From positions 1 to 10,730 of the forward strand of contig JANXQZ010000933.1 of NCBI GenBank assembly GCA_025353235.1: DNA of 10,730 nt, given 5' to 3'. Both the position numbers and the translations under genes were made by a program. Under the pieces are notes generated by a model. It did not search any database and was not told where the DNA came from. It saw nothing but the letters and a program-made list of their open reading frames with translations. Of this stretch, positions 1 through 5,793 are shown piece by piece (position 1 is the first letter of the stretch; each line of letters starts with the position of its first letter). The stretch comes from Bryobacterales bacterium (lineage in GTDB: Bacteria; Acidobacteriota; Terriglobia; Bryobacterales; Bryobacteraceae).

Positions 1-149
1 ACTTCGCAGATGCTCGCTCGACGAACGATCTCACTGGCTTCTTCGATCTAACTCGGGCGCCGCGTACCTTTAAAATGATCAGCGCTCCTAAGTCAGCAGC
101 CTTCTTCATAAACGACAAGAGAAAGGCAACCGATCCGGACGATCAATGA
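1..149 (+). CDS. Secreted phosphoesterase (phospholipase C/acid phosphatase family), C-terminal fragment
   Basis: Only the last 48 codons are in the window (frame from base 3, stop TGA at 147-149); the rest lies to the left. The peptide runs from FADARSTNDLT to the tail KATDPDDQ. It aligns without gaps to the C-terminus of the complete phosphoesterase at 433-1854, with 31 of 48 residues identical, including FADAR, DLT, AP.. and NDKR.ATDPDDQ. That makes it a tandem paralogue, probably from a local duplication. By homology it should be an exported enzyme cleaving phosphate mono- or diesters. Unlike the second copy, its end holds no start codon for a downstream receptor: the matching triplet is ACG, not ATG. 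The active site cannot be checked because it lies outside the window. Confidence 0.85.
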   Translation, partial: FADARSTNDLTGFFDLTRAPRTFKMISAPKSAAFFINDKRKATDPDDQ

Positions 150-432
150 CAAAGATCGCCTGAATGTAGGGCAGGATGGCATCCCAATGCCACTAGTTAT
201 TTAACAAATTGTGGGGCAGCCAATCTTGGCTGCAGTCGGCTTTCAGCCGGCTTTTCTCGGGGCACTACACTTTCTGACCGCCTGGAAAGCCGCCTAAAAG
301 GCGGCTGCAGCCAGGATTGGCTGCCGCACAATCAATGGGATGGCATCATGATGCTGAAACGCTGATAACTCAACCTTCGCTAAGGAGCGGCAGAGGACAA
401 TTCGGACCTCTCGACCAATAAGGAGAACCTCG
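150..432. other. Intergenic region between the two phosphoesterase paralogues
   Basis: This 283-nt gap has no convincing reading frame. Its middle (208-332) is a nested inverted repeat, listed separately. The 100 nt after it are the leader of the second phosphoesterase, ending in a good ribosome binding site, AAGGAG at 420-425, 7 nt before the ATG at 433. I see no clear -35/-10 pair in the leader. Transcription could come from the upstream gene through the repeat or from a non-canonical promoter. Confidence 0.7.
208..332. repeat. REP/BIME-like nested inverted repeat with two hairpins per arm
   Basis: Arms 208-256 and 284-332 are inverted copies matching at 42 of 49 positions, separated by a 27-nt centre. 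Each arm folds into two hairpins. Left arm: stem 216-222/227-233 (7 bp, loop ATCT) and stem 234-241/245-252 (8 bp, one G-U pair, loop TTC). Right arm: stem 288-295/299-306 (8 bp, loop AAA) and stem 307-313/318-324 (7 bp, loop GGAT). The seven differences between arms fall in loops, outside stems, at a wobble pair, or as one compensatory swap (G239-C247 versus C-G in the other arm). A weaker outer inverted match, 175-189 with 333-347 (13 of 15), continues the palindrome. There is no T-run, so a plain intrinsic terminator is unlikely. Known analogues are REP/BIME elements moved by RAYT (IS200/IS605-like) transposases; membership here is inferred. Confidence 0.75.
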
Positions 433-1854
433 ATGAAGCTCGTCGCACACACCTTGCCGCTCCTATCTTTCCTTGGGATCAGCGCCGCTTACGCCCAGAT
501 CCCCAGCTTCCAACACGTCATCGTCGTCGTGCAGGAAAATCGCACGCCTGACAATCTGTTCTTTGCTTTATGGACGCCTCCGTACGGCGTCGCGGCGAAC
601 TGCAGCGTAAACCCGATGCCTGGGCAGTACAATATCCAGACGAGCAATTGGCTGAACCGAAAATCGCCCACCGGCGTAACTCAGCCAAGTCCCGTTCCGC
701 TGGCCAACAAATACGACCTGGATCATTCCCATAAGGGCTTCGCCAAAATGTGCGACACAAAGACGCCCCCTGCGGGACTTTGCCAGATGGGTGGAGTTAA
801 CGATCCCCGCCAATTCCATTTCGTTGACAACTCCACGGGCATTCTGAACCCGTATCTCGACCTAGCCAAACAGTACGGCTGGGCGAATTACATGTTTCAA
901 ACCAATCAGGGACCTAGCTTCCCCGCCCATCAATTTATCTTCGGCGGGACGTCGGCGGCCAGCGCCCCGGACGATGCAGCGGGTATTTTCGCTTCTGAAA
1001 ACATAACAGGAAGCAATGTTGGCGGACTTGGCAAAATCGCTGGGTGCATCGCTCCCACTAGCGCGACCGTTCAGCGGATCCGTCCCCCGGGGGTCGAGGA
1101 CCCAGCCGACGTCATTTATCCGTGCTTCGAACACAAGACCATCCCCGATTACCTCCCTTCCAACTTCACTTGGAGATACTATGCCCCAAGCTCCGGTTCT
1201 ATCTGGACGGCGCCAAATGCCATCCGGCATATCTGCGAGCCCAGCAAGGGAGAATGCGCGGGCAAAGAGTGGAAAGACAATGTGGATGCAATTAATCCCT
1301 CGGATGTCTTGCAAGATATCGTCAACTGCAAGCTCCGTTCCGTGAGCTGGGTGATTCCTAGCGGGCAAAACTCCGACCATGCGAAAGCGAACGATGGCGG
1401 AGGACCCTCGTGGGTGGCCTCGATCGTCAACGCCATCGGCGAAAGCACTGGCCGCGATAGCAACAGCGGCTACTGGAAGAATACAGCTATCCTGGTTACC
1501 TGGGACGATTGGGGCGGCTGCTACGATCACGAAGCTCCGATCACTCTGTCTCAGCCTCAAGGCGATTATCAGTACGGCTTCCGTGTTCCGCTACTCGCTA
1601 TTTCCGCATACACTCCGCCGGCTTACATCAGTAAGACTAGATATGACTTCGGCAGCATTCTCAGATTTGTGGAACACAACTTCGGCGTACCGGAAGGAGT
1701 GCTCAATTTCGCTGATGCGCGTGCTACCGGCGACCTTACCGAAGTTTTCAAGATTGCCCAAGCTCCGCGTTCATTCAGGCACATCACGGCTCCGCTAGAT
1801 GCCAACTTCTTTCTAAACGACAAACGACGAGCGACAGATCCCGATGATCAATAA
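433..1854 (+). CDS. Secreted phosphoesterase, phospholipase C/acid phosphatase (AcpA-like) family
   Basis: This 473-residue protein should hydrolyse phosphate esters outside the cytoplasm; the substrate (phospholipid, other diester or monoester) cannot be told from sequence. A Sec signal peptide covers residues 1-21, with likely cleavage at AYA|Q. The rest matches the phosphoesterase family (Pfam Phosphoesterase, alkaline phosphatase fold). HVIVVVQENRTPDNLF (28-43) carries the family Glu-Asn metal-site pair (E35, N36). NQGPSFPAHQF (158-168) has S162 at the expected nucleophile position. SDHAKAN is at 314-320, and TWDDWGGCYDH (356-366) supplies the acidic metal ligands D358/D359. YGFRVPLLAISAY and SILRFVEHNFG are typical of the C-terminal core. 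Nine cysteines remain in the mature part, fitting an oxidising compartment. The start is supported by AAGGAG 7 nt upstream and by the signal peptide. It follows a paralogue and overlaps the next receptor gene by 11 nt. The family is secure; specificity is not. Confidence 0.9.
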   Translation: MKLVAHTLPLLSFLGISAAYAQIPSFQHVIVVVQENRTPDNLFFALWTPPYGVAANCSVNPMPGQYNIQTSNWLNRKSPTGVTQPSPVPLANKYDLDHSHKGFAKMCDTKTPPAGLCQMGGVNDPRQFHFVDNSTGILNPYLDLAKQYGWANYMFQTNQGPSFPAHQFIFGGTSAASAPDDAAGIFASENITGSNVGGLGKIAGCIAPTSATVQRIRPPGVEDPADVIYPCFEHKTIPDYLPSNFTWRYYAPSSGSIWTAPNAIRHICEPSKGECAGKEWKDNVDAINPSDVLQDIVNCKLRSVSWVIPSGQNSDHAKANDGGGPSWVASIVNAIGESTGRDSNSGYWKNTAILVTWDDWGGCYDHEAPITLSQPQGDYQYGFRVPLLAISAYTPPAYISKTRYDFGSILRFVEHNFGVPEGVLNFADARATGDLTEVFKIAQAPRSFRHITAPLDANFFLNDKRRATDPDDQ

Positions 1855-4768
1855 CAACACAGCAATCCTGATTTTGTCAGTCATTTTGACCGTCCCGCTG
1901 GGAGCTCAGCTTGACCGCTCCTCTCTCAACGGAACGGTTACCGATCCGGACGGCGCGCGCATCGCAGGAGCCGCCGTCCGCGCCATGCAGGCGGATACGG
2001 GCCTTGAGAGGCACACGATCTCTTCCTCCCAGGGTACCTATCTCTTCGACAGTCTGCCGACCGGCCGGTACGCGCTGACGTTCACCAGCCCAGGCTTCTC
2101 CAAGGTGCGCATTGAAGAGGTGGAGCAGCATGTTGGACAGACCCGAGCCCTCGATGTGCGGCTCCGGCTAAGCGGCGCCGATCGAGTCACGGTGACCGAG
2201 CCGCTGATTCACCTCGACACCAGCGGTGCTTCGGTGGGCGGCCCGATTGAGCAGGTGCAACTGCGCCAGCTTCCCCTGAATGGCCGGAACTGGGCTAGCT
2301 TGGCGGCCCTGGCGCCGGGAGCGATCGACAACGGATCCAGTGACCAGCGCACCATCCGCTTTGCGGGTCACGGTCTGGACGACAACTCCTTTTTGTTCGA
2401 CGGCGTGGATGCGTCCGGCATCCTGAATCAGGCTCAGAAAGAGTACGTGCGGCTTGCGATCCCGCTCGATTCCATTGCCGAGTTTCAGGTCCAATCGCAG
2501 AACTTCAGCTCCGACATCGGCATGACGGCGGGCGGTCAAATTTCCGCCGCATCCCCCTCTGGAACCAATGCTCTTCACGGAGGCGTGTTCGATTACTTCC
2601 GCAACGACGTACTGGACGCGCGTTCGCCGCTGGACGGATCTTCGCCGAATCCATTCCTGCTGAACCAATTCGGTGCAAGCATCGGCGGCCCCATCCAGCG
2701 CAACCGAAGCTTCTTCTACTCCAACTACGAGGGACTGCGCCAGCGCCTTGGACAGACGCAGATTGGTCTCACCCCTAGTCCGGCATTTAGAGCGCAAGTC
2801 TCCGCCCAAAGCCCCGCACTGGCAACCGTCGTGGGCGCCTACCCACTTGGAATCTCTCCCACTTCGAACCCTCAGGTCTGGAACTACGTGGCGGAAGCCC
2901 GGCAAGTAGACAACGAAGATTCCGGGATGCTTCGGCTGGATTACATCTTTTCGGATCGGACTACGGCCTTCATTCGCTATAACGCCGACGAAGCGGTGTA
3001 CAGCATCCCTACTGGAGCTCTGAACGCTCTCGCCAAGACAGATAGCAGATTAAAGAACGGCGCGGCCGAGTTACTCCACGTGTTCTCTCCTGAGTTGATG
3101 AGCGAAACTAAGTTTGGAATAAATCAGGATATTTACCATACGGCTAACGCGTCTGCCGTTCCGTTCTCCGTCAACGTTTCCAACCTAAGTCCGCTGACTG
3201 CCTCGTCGACTACGGACGGCTCTGGAACAACCTTCTCGTTACTCAACGATGTCAGTTGGGTGAAAGGCCGCCACATCGTAAAGTTCGGCGTAGAGATTCG
3301 GCGGATCAATATGAATCAAGGAAATTCGGCAGGTGGCGCGCTCACGTACCAATCTCTCAGCAACTTCCTTACTGACTCTCTAGACAGTGCAACATACACC
3401 TCCATGCTTCCGCTCAAGCGCCTGAGGAAGACGCAATTCTACGGCTATCTGCAAGACGAGTACAAAGCCACTGCTAATCTGACAGTGAACCTAGGCGTGC
3501 GCTACTCCTTCTTCAACGTGTTTCACGAGGTAGCTAATCGCGCCATCCCGTTCGACTTTGCAACTTGCGGCGGGTACTGCTCAAATACGAGCCTCTTCAC
3601 CTATCCCAGGCACGGCGACTTCGATCCCCGGCTGGGCATCGCTTGGGCTCACGGCTCGACCGTCCTGCGCGCGGGCGCAGGCATTTATCACAGCGATGGT
3701 CAGGAAGACGATCAGAATTTGCCCATTTCGAACGATGTCCAGCGCTACACGCTCTCTGCAACGTCGATGCCTGGCCTCGCCTATCCCATAGATCCATTTC
3801 TTGCGAACACCACAGGCATTGTCACTCCACGCGACCTGTACCGGCATCGCAAAGACATGTATGTCTCGGCGTGGACCGCTTCCATTCAGCGCAAGCTTCC
3901 CGGCAATCTCGTCGCAACCGCATCCTACTTCGGGAACAAGGGGACCAATATCCTCACTACTACTTACATCAATACGGTTAACCCACTGACCGGGACTCGT
4001 TCCTATCCCCAATTTGGCGTCGTGTCCTGGCGCGGGAACGACAGCAACAGCACCTTTCACGCGCTGGGGCTCGGCCTGCGCCGCGAGTTTCAGAAAGGCT
4101 GGCTGATCCAGGGCGATTATCAATGGTCGCACTCGATCAATGACGACGGAATCGGCGGCGGCGAATCCGACACGCCTCAGAACGTGCTCTGCCGTGCCTG
4201 CGAAAAGGCCAGCAGCGACTTCGATGTGCGGCAGTCCGTGCACGTGTCCACGGTGTACGTCCTTCCCTGGCGCGGGCGATCGGTGTTCGGCGGATGGCAG
4301 GTAAGCGGACTGTGGACTGCACGCACAGGGCTGCCCGTGAACGTCCTGCTCAACCGCCCCAATTCGGCGCTGCCCGATCAGTTTAGCGTGTCCGAACGCC
4401 CCGACCTGGTTCCCGGCCAATCGCTAATTCCGCCAGGCGGACAAAGCCCCGGCCGCTGGATCAATCCGGCTGCGTTCGCGATCCCCGCGCCGGCAACATA
4501 CGGGAATGCTGGCCGAAACCTGGTGCGTGCACCGGGTCTGTGGCAGGCGGATGCAGCGCTGTCGAAGACCCTTGCCATTCGCGAGCGGCTGAGCCTGCAG
4601 CTCAGAATCGAAGGATTCAACATCTTCAACCGCGCTCAATACGGCGCACCCAACGCCAACCTCTCCTCTCCGCTGAGCTTCGGCACCATCACAACTCTGG
4701 TCAACGCAGGCGCAACCGGAAGCGGAACGCCGCGTCAGTTTCAACTAGCGGCTCGCCTCACGTTCTGA
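1844..4768 (+). CDS. TonB-dependent receptor, Oar-like, with carboxypeptidase-regulatory-like N-terminal domain
   Basis: This 974-residue outer-membrane protein probably imports or binds a large nutrient using TonB energy; its ligand is unknown. Residues 1-21 form a signal peptide (hydrophobic AILILSVILTVPLGA). Residues about 27-110 form a carboxypeptidase-regulatory-like (Ig-type) domain: LNGTVTDPDGARIAGA, then GTYLFDSLPTGRYALTF. The plug follows at about 115-250, with LPLNGRNWASLAALAPG at 143-159, FLFDGVDASG and GGQISAASPSGTNALHGG. The remainder is a beta-barrel ending in QLAARLTF; the terminal Phe is the usual outer-membrane assembly signal. Two short-spaced cysteine pairs, C575/C579 and C783/C786, probably sit in surface loops. 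The start ATG lies inside the preceding phosphoesterase gene (ATGATCAATAA), with no strong ribosome binding site, so translation is probably coupled to it. No earlier or later start preserves the signal peptide so well. It is somewhat short for acidobacterial Oar-like receptors. Confidence 0.92.
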   Translation: MINNNTAILILSVILTVPLGAQLDRSSLNGTVTDPDGARIAGAAVRAMQADTGLERHTISSSQGTYLFDSLPTGRYALTFTSPGFSKVRIEEVEQHVGQTRALDVRLRLSGADRVTVTEPLIHLDTSGASVGGPIEQVQLRQLPLNGRNWASLAALAPGAIDNGSSDQRTIRFAGHGLDDNSFLFDGVDASGILNQAQKEYVRLAIPLDSIAEFQVQSQNFSSDIGMTAGGQISAASPSGTNALHGGVFDYFRNDVLDARSPLDGSSPNPFLLNQFGASIGGPIQRNRSFFYSNYEGLRQRLGQTQIGLTPSPAFRAQVSAQSPALATVVGAYPLGISPTSNPQVWNYVAEARQVDNEDSGMLRLDYIFSDRTTAFIRYNADEAVYSIPTGALNALAKTDSRLKNGAAELLHVFSPELMSETKFGINQDIYHTANASAVPFSVNVSNLSPLTASSTTDGSGTTFSLLNDVSWVKGRHIVKFGVEIRRINMNQGNSAGGALTYQSLSNFLTDSLDSATYTSMLPLKRLRKTQFYGYLQDEYKATANLTVNLGVRYSFFNVFHEVANRAIPFDFATCGGYCSNTSLFTYPRHGDFDPRLGIAWAHGSTVLRAGAGIYHSDGQEDDQNLPISNDVQRYTLSATSMPGLAYPIDPFLANTTGIVTPRDLYRHRKDMYVSAWTASIQRKLPGNLVATASYFGNKGTNILTTTYINTVNPLTGTRSYPQFGVVSWRGNDSNSTFHALGLGLRREFQKGWLIQGDYQWSHSINDDGIGGGESDTPQNVLCRACEKASSDFDVRQSVHVSTVYVLPWRGRSVFGGWQVSGLWTARTGLPVNVLLNRPNSALPDQFSVSERPDLVPGQSLIPPGGQSPGRWINPAAFAIPAPATYGNAGRNLVRAPGLWQADAALSKTLAIRERLSLQLRIEGFNIFNRAQYGAPNANLSSPLSFGTITTLVNAGATGSGTPRQFQLAARLTF

Positions 4769-4813
4769 AAGCGGCCCCGATGCGGTAGACTTGTTCCAAA
4801 TTGGAGCGAAACG

Positions 4814-5062
4814 ATGCAAGTCTTCAGCTTGGCCTGGGGCATTCTGGCCATTCTCGGTTTTTTTGTAGGCGTCATCCCGTGCCTCGGTTGGGTGAACTGG
4901 CTCAACATTCCGTTCGCGGCCGTGGGACTGATTCTCAGCATCATCGCCTACGCGCAAGGTCGGCCGGGCTCCCGAAATGCGTCCGCCTGGGCCATTGCGC
5001 TCTGCCTCATTGCCGTGCTGATCGGTGCCAAGCGGCTCATCTTGGGAGTGGGGATATTTTGA
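4814..5062 (+). CDS. Small multi-span membrane protein of unknown function
   Basis: This 82-residue protein is almost entirely hydrophobic. I see three likely membrane segments: about residues 4-22 (FSLAWGILAILGFFVGVIP), 29-47 (around NIPFAAVGLILSIIAYAQ) and 57-80 (AWAIALCLIAVLIGAKRLIL). A short basic loop, GRPGSRN, lies between the second and third. It carries no catalytic or metal-binding motif. GGAG at 4803-4806, 7 nt before the ATG, supports the start, and the clean hydrophobic periodicity supports the frame. It lies 45 nt after the receptor gene. Its TGA stop overlaps the TTG start of the cytochrome c gene (TTGA, 5059-5062), so the two are probably translated together. This could mean a role in membrane attachment or assembly of the cytochrome/quinoprotein system, but that is a guess from position only. 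It resembles generic small DUF4190-like membrane proteins without a firm match. Confidence 0.75.
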   Translation: MQVFSLAWGILAILGFFVGVIPCLGWVNWLNIPFAAVGLILSIIAYAQGRPGSRNASAWAIALCLIAVLIGAKRLILGVGIF

Positions 5063-5793
5063 AGCGGGCCGTCTTGTTGTTGTGCTTGCCCATCGCCTAC
5101 GCGCAATCCGAGGGTGATCTCGGCACTGGCAAAAAGCTTTTTCAAGCTCATTGCGCGCCCTGCCATGGAATCGACGGCGCGGGGGGTCGCGGTGCGAATT
5201 TAACACTGCCCAAACTCAAACGCGCCGCCACGGATCAAGCGTTCTTCGACATCGCGAAGAACGGCATTGAGGGAACCATCATGGACGGCGCGTGGCAGCT
5301 CAGCGACGGCGAGCTATGGAAGGTGGTGGCGTACACGCGGTCCCTCGGCCAAACTGCTCGCGTTCCGATTCCTGGCGACCCATCGCTAGGCAAAGTCCTC
5401 TATGGAACACTGGGCTGCGCGGGGTGTCATATCGTGGCCGGTCAAGGCAGAAGTTTTGGACCTGAACTGACCGCCATCGGGGCGAGGCGCAGTGCCGCCT
5501 ATCTCAAGGAGGCCATCGTTGATCCTGGCGCGACAGTGCCGGAAGAATTCGCCATGGTTCGGGCCAAGCGTGCAGATGGCCAGGACGTGCGCGGCATGCG
5601 AGTGAATGAGGATAGCTTCACGATTCAGATCCGAGACCCAAGCAATCGCATTCAATCGTTGCGAAAGGCCGAACTTGCCTCGCTGGAGCACGAGTCTGGA
5701 AAATCAGCCATGCCGGAATTTCGCACCAAGCTGGCACCGGGGGAGCTGGACGATATAGTGTCCTACCTCGCCGGACTGCGAGGTGAACCATGA
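5059..5793 (+). CDS. Secreted two-heme cytochrome c, likely electron acceptor of the adjacent quinoprotein
   Basis: Starting at TTG 5059, this encodes 244 residues. The first 15 form a Sec signal peptide (MKRAVLLLCLPIAYA|Q), placing the protein in the periplasm where heme c is attached. Domain 1 (about 20-97) is a class I cytochrome c with CAPCH at 32-36 and probable methionine ligand M75 (TIMDGAW). Domain 2 (about 108-243) has CAGCH at 120-124, then GPELTAIGARRSAAYLKEAI, an EEF..V.AKRADGQDVRGM segment and M218 (SAMPEF) as likely second ligand. This layout resembles the heme-binding domain described as TIGR02603. The frame stays open upstream to 4801, but that part is read through the membrane-protein gene and would bury the signal peptide, so TTG 5059 is preferred; a GGGAG stretch near 5044-5048 could serve as its ribosome binding site. 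Its end overlaps the quinoprotein start as ATGA, strongly suggesting partnership. Confidence 0.88.
   Translation: MKRAVLLLCLPIAYAQSEGDLGTGKKLFQAHCAPCHGIDGAGGRGANLTLPKLKRAATDQAFFDIAKNGIEGTIMDGAWQLSDGELWKVVAYTRSLGQTARVPIPGDPSLGKVLYGTLGCAGCHIVAGQGRSFGPELTAIGARRSAAYLKEAIVDPGATVPEEFAMVRAKRADGQDVRGMRVNEDSFTIQIRDPSNRIQSLRKAELASLEHESGKSAMPEFRTKLAPGELDDIVSYLAGLRGEP
5781..5786 (+). promoter_or_regulatory. Ribosome binding site of the quinoprotein gene
   Basis: AGGTGA, with GAGGTGA from 5780, lies 3 nt before the ATG at 5790 and inside the last codons of the cytochrome gene. It is a close match to the anti-Shine-Dalgarno complement and fixes the start that overlaps the cytochrome stop (ATGA, 5790-5793). 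Confidence 0.65.

Noticed and set aside
208..332. Rho-independent terminator
   Set aside because: The stems are strong but no T-run follows on either strand, and the multi-hairpin symmetric design fits a REP-like element better.
174..347. Target-site duplication GGATGGCATC at 174-183 and 338-347 flanking the repeat
   Set aside because: The copies are unequally spaced from the arms (24 and 5 nt). The same bases match better in inverted orientation (13 of 15), so they look like an extension of the palindrome, not an insertion scar.
862..1560. 232-codon open frame on the minus strand
   Set aside because: It lies wholly antisense to the phosphoesterase, whose motifs are intact. The peptide has no recognisable domain; it is a by-product of GC-rich codon use.
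3581..4420. 279-codon open frame on the minus strand
   Set aside because: It is antisense to the first receptor's barrel and shows no domain features or signal peptide. It is a shadow frame.
4801..5058. N-terminal extension of the cytochrome c frame starting at TTG 4801
   Set aside because: It overlaps almost the whole of the hydrophobic membrane-protein gene, which has a ribosome binding site and clear membrane segments. The extension itself is low-complexity out-of-frame sequence and would bury the cytochrome's signal peptide.
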